In this document: in pieces, positions 27,652 through 37,230 of the stretch
How positions within the stretch are numbered: the first letter of the stretch is position 1
Layout of the letters: every line of letters begins with the position of its first letter
Source: Methylobacterium fujisawaense
GTDB taxonomy: Bacteria; Pseudomonadota; Alphaproteobacteria; Rhizobiales; Beijerinckiaceae
DNA length: 64,000 nt
Direction of reading: 5' to 3'
NCBI RefSeq assembly: GCF_014138435.1
Contig: NZ_JACJIM010000001.1
Location: 62,001 to 126,000 of the forward strand
Program-made: the position numbers and the translations under genes
The notes under the pieces: generated by a model
Database searches by the model: none
What the model saw: the letters and a program-made list of their open reading frames with translations, nothing else
What the model was told of the DNA's origin: nothing

Positions 27652-28164
27652 TCACTTCATGAAGTCGGCGCATTTCTGCGCCGGTTCGGTGCCCCAGGGC
27701 GCCAGCGGCACGGCCGAGGTCGAGTTCTTCGGCGAGCCCTGGATGACCTTGTCCGAATAGACCATGTAGATCAGCGTATTGCGCTTCGCGTCGCAGCCGC
27801 GGACGATCTGCATCGACTTGAAGATCAGCGACCGACGCTCGCTGAACACGACTTCACCCTGGCTGAGCTTGCCCTTAAAGGCGATCGGCCCGGTCTGGCG
27901 GCAGGCCAGCGAGATGTCCGAGACGTCCTCGGCGAGGCCCAGCGTGCCCTTGATCCCGCCCTTCTCGGGCTGGGTGTACCAGCAGGCTACCCCCGAGACC
28001 GCCGGATCGTCCACGCCGTAGACCACGAGCTTGTCGTTGGGGGTCAGCGGCCGCCAGACCGTCGACTTGTCGAAAATGCGATCCGGCTCCTGCGCCGAGG
28101 CCGGACCGGCTGCGGCCAAGCCCACGGCCAACAGCCCGGCATAGGTGAGACTCCGAAACAACAT
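27652..28164 (-). CDS. creA: CreA family periplasmic protein
   Basis: A 170-residue exported protein with signal peptide (cleavage near ASA-QEPD). RIFDKSTVWRPLTPNDKLVV, YGVDDPAVSGVACWYT, EKGGIKGTLGLAEDVSDISL and ACRQTGPI closely match E. coli CreA as I remember it. The biochemical function of CreA is not known; its name comes from the creABCD locus, but creB, creC and creD are absent here. ATG at 28164 follows GGGGGAATT. It converges with the small secreted protein gene. Confidence 0.9.
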   Translation of the reverse strand: MLFRSLTYAGLLAVGLAAAGPASAQEPDRIFDKSTVWRPLTPNDKLVVYGVDDPAVSGVACWYTQPEKGGIKGTLGLAEDVSDISLACRQTGPIAFKGKLSQGEVVFSERRSLIFKSMQIVRGCDAKRNTLIYMVYSDKVIQGSPKNSTSAVPLAPWGTEPAQKCADFMK

Positions 28165-28314
28165 CACTGGCCAATTCCCCCTCACGCTTGCCGGCCGGAT
28201 GTAGGAGGGGTGTCGCGGTCTTGCGAGGGGGCGTAGAATGGCTCCGCTTCGGTTCCGAAGCGCGGATGCGCGCGGGCCTGGATTCTCCGGATCGCCGCGC
28301 ACCCGATCAACGCG

Positions 28315-29376
28315 ATGCAGCCTATGCCTCACCGCCCGATCGTCCGTACGTTCGGCCGCCTCGTCCTGAGCGCGGCCATAGCCCTCGGACTGTCCTATCC
28401 CCTCGCCACCGCCGCGCGCGCGCAGGACGCGGCTCCCAGCCCGCCGCCGACCGAGGCACGGCCGGCGCCGCAACTGCCGTCGCCCCAGTGCCGGCGGTAC
28501 CGGGCGGAGCTGGCCTCGCTCCAGACCGGCGCCAGCACGACGCGCGCCCTGAACGACGAGATCGGGCGGCTCGAGGCCTATTTCCGCGGCCTCAACTGCG
28601 AGGGCGGCAAGTTCCTGTTCTTCGACACGCGACCGCCGCAATGCGGGGCGGTGGAGCAGCGGATCCGCGCCCTCAAGGCCACCTATGGCGGCGCCGTGAT
28701 CGACGACAGCGGCGCCCGGAAGCGTGAGCTCCAAGGGCTCGTGGCCTCCACCTGCCCGCCGCGCGAGACCTATGCCGGCTCCGGCGAGGCCTATGCCCGG
28801 GGCGGCCCGCAGACGGTCTGCGTGCGGACCTGCGACGGCGGTTTCTTCCCCCTGAAGAACCTGCCCGAGGGACGCGGCGGTGCCGACGAGATGTGCCAGG
28901 CCCTGTGCCCGGGGACCGAGGCGCAGGCCTATTCGATGCCGTATGGCGACGATGCCCTGAAGCACGCCGCCACGGTGAAAGGCAGCCGCGCCTATGCGAG
29001 CCTCGCCAACGCCTTCAAGTTTCGCAAGGAATTCGTTCCGAACTGCTCGTGCAAGCCGGAGGGCAAGAGCTGGGCCCAGTCCCTGGTGAAGGCCGAGAGC
29101 ATGCTGGTCCGGCACAAGGGCGACATCTTCGTCACGCCGATGCAGGCCGAGGCGCTGTCCCGGCCGAAGGTGCGCCTCACCTTGGTGGGACGGGCCGACC
29201 GGACCGCGGCCGAACTCGCCGCCGATGCGGCCGGTCGCGCCGGGGTCGACACGAAGGCTGGCCTGACACCGGAGGAACCCGGAAAGGCCGAGCCGGCGGC
29301 GGCGAAACCCGATCACGTTGCCGTGCGCATCATCGCGCCGGACGTCGTCGCTGTCCCCAAGCGCCTCACGCCCTGA
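28315..29376 (+). CDS. DUF2865 domain exported protein
   Basis: A 353-residue protein with signal peptide (ends near ARA-QDAA). The conserved region has CVRTCDGGFFPL, ADEMCQALCPG and EAQAYSMPYGDDALKHA, typical of DUF2865, which is found mainly in Rhizobiales. Ten or more cysteines suggest disulfides. The tail (about 300-353) is low-complexity Ala/Pro/Glu. Function unknown. ATG at 28315, with another ATG at 28324. It precedes the OmpA-like gene by 78 bases with a hairpin between them. Confidence 0.85.
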   Translation: MQPMPHRPIVRTFGRLVLSAAIALGLSYPLATAARAQDAAPSPPPTEARPAPQLPSPQCRRYRAELASLQTGASTTRALNDEIGRLEAYFRGLNCEGGKFLFFDTRPPQCGAVEQRIRALKATYGGAVIDDSGARKRELQGLVASTCPPRETYAGSGEAYARGGPQTVCVRTCDGGFFPLKNLPEGRGGADEMCQALCPGTEAQAYSMPYGDDALKHAATVKGSRAYASLANAFKFRKEFVPNCSCKPEGKSWAQSLVKAESMLVRHKGDIFVTPMQAEALSRPKVRLTLVGRADRTAAELAADAAGRAGVDTKAGLTPEEPGKAEPAAAKPDHVAVRIIAPDVVAVPKRLTP

Positions 29377-29381
29377 GACCT

Positions 29382-29401
29382 CCCCCGCCCGCGCGCGGGG
29401 G
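29382..29401 (+). terminator. GC hairpin after the DUF2865 gene
   Basis: CCCCCGC-CCGCGC-GCGGGGG is a 7-bp stem starting 5 bases after the stop codon, but AACC follows rather than a T-run. It may attenuate or protect the transcript. Confidence 0.4.
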
Positions 29402-29454
29402 AACCAAATGCCGCGTTCCGGGTTCGGGTCGGCCTGAACCGACATGGGACCGCG

Positions 29455-31614
29455 ATGCGTCTGCTCCGCCTGATCCTCCTCACCGGCACGGTGCTGCCGG
29501 CCCTCACGCTCATGCAGCCCGCCGGAGCCGAGCCGGGCCGGTTCCACCTCGCACAAGGTGGACCGGAGGAGCGCGGCCCCCGCGGCGGCGAGCCGCCACA
29601 TGGCGGACCGCGCCCGGAGCGGCCGCCGCAGGAGCGGCCCGGCCCGCAGCCGGGTCCGCCGGCTGGACGTGAGCGCCCCGAGCCCCGACCGGAGCCCCGA
29701 CCGGAGCGCGCCGCGCCGCCGCCGCGCGAGCGGCCGGAACCGCCGGCCCAGCGTGCACCGCAGGCTGAGCAGCCTCAGCGGGAGCGCGGGCCCGAGCGCC
29801 GTCCCGAGCCGCCGGCATCGCGCCCTCCGGCACAGGAGCGGCAGCAGGAGCGCCAGGATCGGCAGCAGGAGCGCCAAGAACGGCAGCAGGAGCGCCAAGA
29901 GCGGCAGCAGGAGCAGCGCCAGCCGGATCAGCGCCAGCAGGAGCGCCGGGAGCAGCAGCCGGATCGTCCGGATCGCGGGCCTCAGGACCGCGCAGCGCCC
30001 GGGCGGCCCGGCCCAGAGCGGCAACAGGGGCCGGATCGGGACCAGGGTCCTGCTCCTCAGCCGAAGCCGGAGCGGCCGCCGGCACCGCCGCAGCAGCGTC
30101 AGGCACCGGACCGGGATCGCGCGGCCCCGGAGACGCCCCCGAACCGTCCCGCACAGCGCGACGCCACACCCGACCGTGGGCCTCCCGGCCAGCGACCGGC
30201 CGGTCAAGGCGGCCCCGATGCGCGCCCGCAGGCGCCCAATGCGACGCCGGACGGGCCCGGCAGACCGTCCCAGCGTCTGGATGCCCAGCCCGAGAACCGT
30301 CCGCAGCCGAATGCCGGCCCCGGCGCAGAGCCCGGCCGGCCGGGCTCGCCCAACACGGCTCCGGGGGTCCCGGGGCGGCCGTTCCAGCCTCAGGGAGGCC
30401 AACCCGAAGGGCGCGGGCAGCCCCAGCCGAACGGCGCGCCCGGCGCCGAGCCGGGACGACCGCTCCCGCCCAACATGGCCCCGGGCGTCCCGGGCCGCCC
30501 GTTCGTGCCGCCGGGACAGGGCGCGGCGCCAGGACAGGCTCCGCCCCCCGGAGGCGTGCCGCCGGGACAGCCGCCGGTGGGTGGCCCCGGCCGGCCGGTA
30601 GATCCCGGCCCCGGTGCCTTCAACCGGCCGGGCCAGCCGGGCTACGTCCCCGGCGGCTTCCGGCAGAACGACACGGTGCGCGATTTCGAGCAGGTCCGCA
30701 GCGACCGCCGCGAATTCGTCGAGGATGGCCGGACCTACTACCGGGAGCCGGGCCGCATCATCGTGCGGGATCGCGACAGCTACCTGATCCGCCACGACGA
30801 GAACGAGCGCTTCCGCGACCTCGACCCGCGCGGCTACCGGTTCGAGCGTCGGGGCGCCGAATTCTACAGCTACGTCGCGTGGTCCGGCGGCGGGCAGATC
30901 GTCACCGTCACCGACGATGACGGCCGGCTGCTGCGCCGCTACAGCCGCTACCCCGACGGCCGGGAGGTCGTCCTGATCGACAACAGCTATTCCGGCCCGC
31001 TGCGCCCGATCTACGAGGACGTGGTGGCGCTGCCGCCGCCCGACATCCGAATCCCGCGGGACCGCTACATCGTGGACTACGCCCAGGCCGACGAGGCGGA
31101 GGTCTACGAGGCGCTGACGGCACCGCCGGTTGTCCCTGTCGAACGCCGCTACACCCTCGATCAGATCCGCTACAGCCCGGACCTCCGCGCCCGTCTGCGC
31201 TCGGTCGACATCAACACGATCACCTTCGATACCGGCTCGTTCACCGTGACGCCGGATCAGGCGGCCAAGCTGTCGGTGATCGCCGCGGCCATGAACCGCG
31301 CGATCCAGGCCAATCCCCGGGAGGTCTTCCTGATCGAGGGCTTCACCGACGCGGTCGGCTCCGACATCGACAATCTCTCGCTGTCGGATCGGCGTGCCCA
31401 ATCGGTGGCGACCGTGCTCACGGAGCAATTCCGGGTGCCGCCAGGCAATCTCACCACCCAGGGCTACGGCGAGCAGTATCTCAAGGTGAACACGCAGGGC
31501 CCATCGCGGGAGAACCGCCGGGTCGTGGTCCAGCGGATCACGCCGCTGCTGCAGCAGGGTCCGGATCAGGGACAGGCAGAGCCTCCGCCTCCGCCGGCGC
31601 AGCCGCCGCGCTGA
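29455..31614 (+). CDS. OmpA-family protein with very long Pro/Arg/Gln-rich N-terminal region
   Basis: A 719-residue exported protein. After the signal peptide (MRLLRLILLTGTVLPALTLM...), about residues 30-400 are a low-complexity, strongly basic Pro/Arg/Gln/Gly region with heptad RQQERQE repeats and a 40-residue tandem duplication. About 400-560 is a folded region (DFEQVRSDRREFVEDGRTYY, FERRGAEFYSYV). The C-terminal 120 residues are an OmpA peptidoglycan-binding domain: ITFDTGSFTVTPDQAAKL, EGFTDAVGSDIDNLSLSDRR. It probably links peptidoglycan to something held by the disordered arm. ATG at 29455. Confidence 0.88.
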   Translation: MRLLRLILLTGTVLPALTLMQPAGAEPGRFHLAQGGPEERGPRGGEPPHGGPRPERPPQERPGPQPGPPAGRERPEPRPEPRPERAAPPPRERPEPPAQRAPQAEQPQRERGPERRPEPPASRPPAQERQQERQDRQQERQERQQERQERQQEQRQPDQRQQERREQQPDRPDRGPQDRAAPGRPGPERQQGPDRDQGPAPQPKPERPPAPPQQRQAPDRDRAAPETPPNRPAQRDATPDRGPPGQRPAGQGGPDARPQAPNATPDGPGRPSQRLDAQPENRPQPNAGPGAEPGRPGSPNTAPGVPGRPFQPQGGQPEGRGQPQPNGAPGAEPGRPLPPNMAPGVPGRPFVPPGQGAAPGQAPPPGGVPPGQPPVGGPGRPVDPGPGAFNRPGQPGYVPGGFRQNDTVRDFEQVRSDRREFVEDGRTYYREPGRIIVRDRDSYLIRHDENERFRDLDPRGYRFERRGAEFYSYVAWSGGGQIVTVTDDDGRLLRRYSRYPDGREVVLIDNSYSGPLRPIYEDVVALPPPDIRIPRDRYIVDYAQADEAEVYEALTAPPVVPVERRYTLDQIRYSPDLRARLRSVDINTITFDTGSFTVTPDQAAKLSVIAAAMNRAIQANPREVFLIEGFTDAVGSDIDNLSLSDRRAQSVATVLTEQFRVPPGNLTTQGYGEQYLKVNTQGPSRENRRVVVQRITPLLQQGPDQGQAEPPPPPAQPPR
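29839..29922 (+). repeat. 21-base tandem repeat encoding RQQERQE heptads
   Basis: Four successive 21-base units start CGGCAGCAGGAGC at 29839, 29860, 29881 and 29902, the last diverging at its end. They lie inside the OmpA-like gene, keep the frame, and encode charged heptads that could form a single helix or coiled coil. Confidence 0.85.
30301..30530 (+). repeat. 120-base tandem duplication inside the OmpA-like gene
   Basis: Units starting at 30301 and 30421 encode parallel 40-residue segments: GAEPGRPGSPNTAPGVPGRP and GAEPGRPLPPNMAPGVPGRP are the matching cores. The period is exactly 120 bases and in frame; the second unit trails off near 30530. Confidence 0.75.
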
Positions 31615-31825
31615 ATCGGTCGCCGCGCAGATTTGCCCTGCGCGGCGCTCCACGGTCCGGGGCGCTGCCCTGCCTCGGGTCAGGTGGCAGAGGTGGACGG
31701 GAGGCGACCCGGTCGGATGGAACGGCGTGGTGCTGATCCTGGGCAGCCTGTACGGTCGCCACTGATCGTCGCCCTGCGGCTGTGCCACCGCCCGCCGCGC
31801 GCGATCCGAACCAGGAGATCCGCCC

Positions 31826-32602
31826 ATGAGCGCGCGCAGCCACGCCCGACATGTCGTCGACCAGTTCGGCGCGCAGGCCTCCGCCTACGTGACCAGCGCT
31901 GTGCACGCGGCGGGCGCCGACCTCGACCGGATCGGCGTTCTGCTGCGCGCGCGGCCGGGTGCCCAGGTCCTCGACCTCGGCTGCGGCGGCGGCCATGTCG
32001 CCTTCACGGCCGCCGCCGCCGGCGCCGCCGTCACGGCCTACGATCTGTCGGCCGAGATGCTGGCAGCAGTCTCCGCCGAGGCGTCCCGGCGGGGTCTCGA
32101 CCGGATCGAAACCCGGCAGGGCGGCGCCGAGACCCTGCCCTTCCCGGACGCGATCTTCGACGCGGTGCTGACCCGCTACAGCGCCCACCACTGGCGCGAC
32201 GTCCCGGCGGCGCTGGCCGAGGCGCGGCGGGTGCTGCGGGCAGACGGCCTGCTCGTCGTCAGCGATATCGTCGCTCCGGAAGATCCGCTGCTCGACACGC
32301 ACCTGCAGGCCGTGGAGCTGCTGCGCGACCCCTCGCACGTGCGCGACTACCGGGTTTCGGAATGGCGCGCCCTTTTGGAAGCGGCCGGGTTCGAGCCCGG
32401 CGCCGTGATGGCGAGCCGGCCGCGCATGGACTTCGCCAGCTGGATCGCCCGGATGCGCACGCCGGAGATCCATGTCGCGGCGATCCGCGCCCTCCAGGCT
32501 GCGGCGCCAGCCGAAGTCACCGCCCATTTCGGCATCGAGGCCGATGGCAGCTTCCTGCTCGACGCCGCACTGATCGAGGCGACCCCGAGGCTTGGCCGTT
32601 GA
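31826..32602 (+). CDS. Class I SAM-dependent methyltransferase
   Basis: A 258-residue soluble enzyme of the UbiE-like type. Motif I is VLDLGCGGGHVAFTAAAAG (about 48-66), the acidic end of strand 2 is AYDLSAEML, and motifs II/III appear as TLPFPDAIFDAVLTRYSAHHW and ARRVLRADGLLVVSD. The substrate is not predictable; similar proteins act on quinones, sterols or small metabolites. ATG at 31826. The next gene begins 88 bases after its stop on the same strand. Confidence 0.85.
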   Translation: MSARSHARHVVDQFGAQASAYVTSAVHAAGADLDRIGVLLRARPGAQVLDLGCGGGHVAFTAAAAGAAVTAYDLSAEMLAAVSAEASRRGLDRIETRQGGAETLPFPDAIFDAVLTRYSAHHWRDVPAALAEARRVLRADGLLVVSDIVAPEDPLLDTHLQAVELLRDPSHVRDYRVSEWRALLEAAGFEPGAVMASRPRMDFASWIARMRTPEIHVAAIRALQAAAPAEVTAHFGIEADGSFLLDAALIEATPRLGR

Positions 32603-32690
32603 ACGGTCGCGGACACATCCCCATGTTGCAGGACCGCGCCACCAGAGGAAGCCGTCCCCGCCCAGCGGGGTCCCGGCTCAATGATCCGGT

Positions 32691-33977
32691 CTGATCGAGC
32701 TCCTCGTCGTCGTCCTGCTGATCGCGCTCAACGGCGTCTTCTCGCTGTCGGAGCTGGCCCTGGTCTCGGCTCGCAAGAGCCGGCTGCGCGCCTTGGCCGA
32801 GGAGCGCCGTGCCGGCGCGAAGGCCGCCCTCGCGCTGGCCGAGGAGCCGGGGCGGTTCCTGTCCACCGTTCAGATCGGCATCACGCTGATCGGCATCCTC
32901 TCCGGCGTGGTCTCGGGCGCGGCTCTGGGCGACCGCCTCGCCCTGATTCTGATCGATCTGGGCTTGGGCAAGGGCTGGGCCGACACATTGGGCTACACCC
33001 TGGTGATCGGCGTGATCACCTACCTGTCGGTGATCATCGGCGAACTGGTCCCCAAGCACCTCGCCTTGCGCAACCCCGAACGGATCGCCTGCATGGTGGC
33101 GCCCGGCATGCGGGTGGTCTCGCGCGCGGCTCTGCCGGCCGTGTGGCTCCTCGACGCCTCGACGCGGGCGGTGTTCCGGCTGATCGGCCAGGAGACAGAA
33201 AGCGCCAGCGCGGTGACCGAGGAGGAGATCCGTAGTCTCGTGGCCGAGGCCGAGACCGCGGGCGTCATCGAGGGCGACGAGCGGGCGATGATCTCCGGGG
33301 TCCTGCGCCTCGGCGACCGTCTGGTGCGCGGCGTCATGACTCCGCGCACCGACGTGACCTGGATCGATCTCACCGATGATCCGGAGACCGTCCGGGCACG
33401 CATTTTCGCCAGCCCCTATGCCCGTCTGCCCGTCGCCGATGGCGGCCCCGACGCGATGATCGGCGTGCTTCAGCTGCGCGACCTGATCGGCCCCTTGTCG
33501 CGGGGGGAGCCCCTCGACCTGCGCGCGCAGGTCCGCGCGGCGCCGGTGCTTCCGGACACGCTCGATGCCCTCGACGCCCTGGATACGCTGCGCCGGGCCT
33601 CGGTGCCCATGGCGCTGGTGCACGACGAGTATGGACATTTCGACGGGCTCGTGACCCCGGCCGACATCCTCGATGCCATCGCCGGGGCGTTCCTGTCGGA
33701 GGATACGGAGCCGGACGCGGTACCCCGCCCGGACGGGTCCTGGCTGATCGCGGGTTCGATGCCGGTCGATGAACTGACCGACCGGCTGGGCCTGCGTCTC
33801 CCGCCCTCGCGCGACTATGCGACGGTCGCCGGCCTGGTCATCGCGGTGCTCCAGCACCTACCGGAGACGGGCGAGACCTGCGACATCGCCGGCTGGCGGT
33901 TCGAGGTCGTGGATCTCGACGGACGGCGCGTCGACAAGTTGCTGGCGAGCCGTCTCGCGGAAACCGAGGCGTCGTAG
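32691..33977 (+). CDS. CNNM/CBS/CorC-domain membrane protein (hemolysin C family), non-canonical start
   Basis: Domains in order: CNNM/DUF21 with about four membrane helices, a CBS pair (about 225-345, containing MTPRTDVTWIDL and MALVHDEYGHFDGLVTP), and a CorC/HlyC domain at the end. Relatives are magnesium/cobalt efflux proteins. The first helix LIELLVVVLLIALNGVFSLS is encoded from 32691, but no ATG, GTG or TTG occurs in frame between the stop at 32682 and that codon; CTG at 32691 is the only plausible initiator. The first canonical-type start, TTG at 32793, would remove helix 1. A single-base indel after ATG at 32681 would also explain it. Its stop is beside that of gltX. Confidence 0.8.
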   Translation: MIELLVVVLLIALNGVFSLSELALVSARKSRLRALAEERRAGAKAALALAEEPGRFLSTVQIGITLIGILSGVVSGAALGDRLALILIDLGLGKGWADTLGYTLVIGVITYLSVIIGELVPKHLALRNPERIACMVAPGMRVVSRAALPAVWLLDASTRAVFRLIGQETESASAVTEEEIRSLVAEAETAGVIEGDERAMISGVLRLGDRLVRGVMTPRTDVTWIDLTDDPETVRARIFASPYARLPVADGGPDAMIGVLQLRDLIGPLSRGEPLDLRAQVRAAPVLPDTLDALDALDTLRRASVPMALVHDEYGHFDGLVTPADILDAIAGAFLSEDTEPDAVPRPDGSWLIAGSMPVDELTDRLGLRLPPSRDYATVAGLVIAVLQHLPETGETCDIAGWRFEVVDLDGRRVDKLLASRLAETEAS

Positions 33978-33978
33978 C

Positions 33979-35319
33979 TCAAGCGGTCTCGCCGGACAGG
34001 CGCCGCGCCGCGCGCGCCCGTCCGATCAGCGGCAGCAGACCCGCGAGGTCCGGGCCGTGCTCCAGCCCGGTCAGCGCGAGGCGGAGCGGCATGAACAGGC
34101 CCCTCCCCTTCGCGCCGGTCCGGCTGCGGATCTCCGTCGTCCACGCTTTCCAGGTGTCCGGGCCGTATGGCTCCGGGGGCAGGGTCTCGCGAGCGGCCGA
34201 GATCACGGCCGGTTCGGTGAGGACAGGCTCGACCGGGCCGACGACGACGCGCCACCAATCGGCCGCTTCGGGGACACGGCCGAGATTGGCCCGGACCGCC
34301 AGCCAGAAGGCTTCGGCCCGATCCGCCGGAATCCCGAGATCGGCGAGGCGCGCGGCCGCCTCCGCGTACGGCATGGCGTGGATCAGTCGGGCGTTGAGGC
34401 CGTCGAGTTCCGCCGGATCGAACCGGGCGGGCGCCCGCGAGATCTCGCCGAGGTCGACGAGGCGCGCGAGGGTGTCGAGATCTGGGACGGCCCGCACGGA
34501 TTCGGCCGAACCGGTGAGCACGGCCAGCGAGCGGACCGCCGCGGGCTCGTAGCCGGCCTCGCGCAGGCCCCGCAGCGACAGGTGGCCGAGGCGCTTCGAC
34601 AGCCCCTCCCCGTCGGCGGTCGTCAGCAGGTTGTGGTGGCCGAAGACCGGGACGGTAGCGCCCAGGGCCTCGAAGATCTGCACCTGCACGCCGGTGTTGG
34701 TGACGTGGTCCTCGCCGCGGATGACGTGGGTGACGCCGAGATCGGCGTCGTCCACCACTGACGGCAGCGTGTAGAGATAGCTGCCATCGGCGCGGATCAG
34801 GACCGGGTCCGACAGGGACGCACAGTCGACATGGGCCGGACCGCGGACGAGATCGTCCCAAGTGACGGTCCGCGCCTCCAGGAGGAAGCGCCAATGCGGG
34901 CGGCGGCCCTCGGCCTCGAACGCCGCGCGCTCCTCGGCGGTGAGCCGCAGAGCCGCCCGGTCGTAGATCGGCGGCTGGCCGCGTCCGAGCTGGCGTTTGC
35001 GGCGGCGCTCCAGCTCCTCCGGCGTCTCGTAGCAGGGATAGAGCCGGCCCGCTGCGCGGAGGCGGTCGGCGGCGGCGTCATGCTGCGCCTTGCGGGCGCT
35101 CTGCTTCGCGAACAGATCGGGCACGATGCCGAGCCACGCGAGATCCTCGGCGATCGCCGCGGCGAAGGCTTCCGTGGAGCGCTCCGCGTCGGTGTCGTCG
35201 AGCCGCAGCAGGAAGCGCCCCCCGGTCCGGCGGGCGTACAGGGCGTTGAGCAGGGCCGGCCGGGCGTTGCCGATATGGAGGTAGCCGGTCGGCGACGGTG
35301 CGAAGCGGACGAGAGTCAT
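33979..35319 (-). CDS. gltX: Glutamyl-tRNA synthetase
   Basis: A 446-residue class I synthetase. The HIGH motif is in [22 protein letters not shown], the KMSKS-equivalent is LSKRLGH (in [12 protein letters not shown]), and [18 protein letters not shown] is typical. It lacks the Asn-tRNA-type features. At about 445 residues it matches the shorter of the two GluRS types that many alphaproteobacteria carry, so a second gltX may exist elsewhere; one copy may specialise in tRNA-Gln. ATG at 35319. It converges with the CNNM gene with one base between stops. Confidence 0.95.
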   Translation of the reverse strand: MTLVRFAPSPTGYLHIGNARPALLNALYARRTGGRFLLRLDDTDAERSTEAFAAAIAEDLAWLGIVPDLFAKQSARKAQHDAAADRLRAAGRLYPCYETPEELERRRKRQLGRGQPPIYDRAALRLTAEERAAFEAEGRRPHWRFLLEARTVTWDDLVRGPAHVDCASLSDPVLIRADGSYLYTLPSVVDDADLGVTHVIRGEDHVTNTGVQVQIFEALGATVPVFGHHNLLTTADGEGLSKRLGHLSLRGLREAGYEPAAVRSLAVLTGSAESVRAVPDLDTLARLVDLGEISRAPARFDPAELDGLNARLIHAMPYAEAAARLADLGIPADRAEAFWLAVRANLGRVPEAADWWRVVVGPVEPVLTEPAVISAARETLPPEPYGPDTWKAWTTEIRSRTGAKGRGLFMPLRLALTGLEHGPDLAGLLPLIGRARAARRLSGETA

Positions 35320-35458
35320 GGACCGCTCTGTAGCCGATCTCTGCGGGAATGTGCGCGGGACTTCATGACGGCACCGGACCGATGCACCGCCCTGCGGAGT
35401 CCCGCTACCCAGGAGGTGGAAAACCCGTCAGAAGGGCGCGCGTGGTGCGGTGCGGGAT

Positions 35459-36745
35459 ATGAGCGGCATGGCGACGGACGGGACGGCCGACATCGTGGTG
35501 GTCGGCGGCGGGATGGTCGGCCTCGCCAGCGCCATCGCGCTGAAGGATCGCGGCCTCGACGTGGTCCTGTGCGATCCCGGCGAGGCCCGATCCCGGACCT
35601 CCTACGGCAATGCCGGCGTGGTCAGCCGCGGCTCGATCCTGCCGATGTCGAGCCCCGCCCTTTGGGGCAAGCTCCCGGCCTACCTGCGCAACGCCGATTG
35701 CGGCCTGCGCCTGCACTACGCGCATCTCCCGCGGATCATCCCCTACACGGCGCATTTCCTGGCGGCCGCCCGCGCCTCCCGGTGGCGCCGCGCGGCAGCG
35801 GCGCTGCTCCCCCTGACGACCGCCGCCTATCCGGCCCATGAGCGGCTGGCCGCCCGGGCGGGGACCGGCGACCGGCTCCAGCGGACCGGCTGGATCAAGG
35901 CCTATCGCACGGAAACGGCCTTCGCGGCCGCGGCCCTGGAGCGGGAGATCCTGGCGAGCCACGGCGTCGCCTTCGAGATCCTCGACACGGCGGCCCTGCG
36001 CGCCCTCGAGCCGGCCCTGGTGCGGCCCTACGCGCGGGGGATGCTGCTGACCGAGACCGGCTCGGTGCGCGAGCCCGGCCGTCTCATCGAGGCCTGCGAA
36101 GCCCTGTTCGACGCTCTCGGCGGTCGCCGCCTGCGCAGCCACGTCGCCCGCTTGGCGCCCGAGGCGGGCGGGTGGCGCATCGATCACGACAGCGGCACGG
36201 TGCAGGCCCGCCAGGTCGTCCTGGCGGCCGGCGCCGCCTCGGGAGCGATCGCCCGATCCCTCGGCTATCGCTTCGCGGTGGCGGCCGAGCGCGGCTACCA
36301 TCGCCACTACGCCCTGCATCCGGACAGCCCGCCGCTGACCCGGCCAGTCCTCGACACGGGGGCCGGCTCCATCCTGTCGCCGATGGGCGACCACCGGGTG
36401 CGGGTCCTGTCCGGCGTGGAACTCAACGCCCGCCGCGCCGCACCCGATCACACCCAGATCGAGGCGGCATCCCGGGAAGCGGCCGGAACGCTCCGGCTCG
36501 GCGGGCCCCTGGACAACGCGCCGTGGCTCGGCTCCCGCCCATCGACGCCCGACGGGATGCCGGTCATCGGCCGGGCACCGCGTCACACCGGCCTGCTGTT
36601 CGCCTTCGGCCACGGCCATATCGGGCTGTCCACCGGGCCGATCACCGGCGAGATCGTCGCCGATCTCGCCACCGGCCGCACGCCCGCGGTGCCGGTGGCC
36701 GCCTTCGCGCCGGAGCGGCTTCTGCGCTGGCCGCGCCTGCTCTGA
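35459..36745 (+). CDS. FAD-dependent amino acid oxidoreductase (DadA-like)
   Basis: A 428-residue DAO-fold enzyme. The dinucleotide-binding motif IVVVGGGMVGLASAIAL is at the N-terminus, followed by TSYGNAGVVSRGSILPMSSP, close to D-amino acid dehydrogenase small subunits. The C-terminal FAD contact is DGMPVIGRAPRHTGLLFAFGHGHIGLSTGP. Likely reaction: oxidative deamination of a D-amino acid or oxidation of a related imino/amino acid, passing electrons to the membrane. ATG at 35459 is chosen; ATG at 35468 and GTG at 35450 are alternatives. No racemase gene adjoins it. Confidence 0.87.
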   Translation: MSGMATDGTADIVVVGGGMVGLASAIALKDRGLDVVLCDPGEARSRTSYGNAGVVSRGSILPMSSPALWGKLPAYLRNADCGLRLHYAHLPRIIPYTAHFLAAARASRWRRAAAALLPLTTAAYPAHERLAARAGTGDRLQRTGWIKAYRTETAFAAAALEREILASHGVAFEILDTAALRALEPALVRPYARGMLLTETGSVREPGRLIEACEALFDALGGRRLRSHVARLAPEAGGWRIDHDSGTVQARQVVLAAGAASGAIARSLGYRFAVAAERGYHRHYALHPDSPPLTRPVLDTGAGSILSPMGDHRVRVLSGVELNARRAAPDHTQIEAASREAAGTLRLGGPLDNAPWLGSRPSTPDGMPVIGRAPRHTGLLFAFGHGHIGLSTGPITGEIVADLATGRTPAVPVAAFAPERLLRWPRLL

Positions 36746-36759
36746 CGGCGCTCCCGCCC

Positions 36760-37230
36760 TCAGCGCCAGTCGTAGGGGTTGTAGGGCTCGAGCGCAGCCT
36801 GGACCTTCCGCAGGACGTCCGGCTGCCGCTGGAGATCGGCCTCCCGGGCCAAAGCCCGGAGGAACGCCTGCGGGCCATGCTCCAGATCCCGCGCCAAGCC
36901 GTTGTAGCGGTCGGCGGGCTCGACATGGGGGGGATTCACCGCGACGCGGTACGCGAGGCCGCAATTCGGCAGGTCGATCCCGAGCCGATAGCAGATCCGC
37001 ACCCGGGCGAAGGGCACGTCAGGGCGATAATCGACCCGGTACCCGCCGAACCGGAAGGCACCTCCGGTCACGCGCTCGGCATAGGCCAGCGTCCGCGCCA
37101 CCGTGGTGAAGCCGGCGGTGCGCCGGTCACGCACGAGGTCGATCGCCGCGCGCTCCGTCGGGACGAAGGGCTGTGCACAGGCGGTACCGGACACCAGCGC
37201 GGCCAGGAGAGCAGGAACGACGAATCTCAT
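36760..37230 (-). CDS. Small exported protein, operon partner of a collagen-like lipoprotein
   Basis: A 156-residue protein with signal peptide ([20 protein letters not shown]). The mature part has [45 protein letters not shown] and two cysteines (RICYR, PNCGL) likely to pair. I do not recognise the family. Its ATG overlaps the stop of the upstream gene in an ATGA, so the two are co-translated and probably work together at the cell surface. Confidence 0.7.
   Translation of the reverse strand: MRFVVPALLAALVSGTACAQPFVPTERAAIDLVRDRRTAGFTTVARTLAYAERVTGGAFRFGGYRVDYRPDVPFARVRICYRLGIDLPNCGLAYRVAVNPPHVEPADRYNGLARDLEHGPQAFLRALAREADLQRQPDVLRKVQAALEPYNPYDWR

Noticed and set aside
29839-29922. Regular 21-base repeats as a CRISPR candidate
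   Set aside because: Units are contiguous without spacers and are coding heptads in the OmpA-like gene.
28165-31827. Very long minus-strand open frame continuing upstream of creA
   Set aside because: It runs antisense to the DUF2865 and OmpA-like genes, which have real domains; only the CreA part (27652-28164) has family motifs.
32384-32401. tRNA-like T-arm GCCGGGTTCGAGCCCGGC
   Set aside because: It lies in the methyltransferase gene encoding AAGFEPGA; no acceptor, D or anticodon arms are placed around it.
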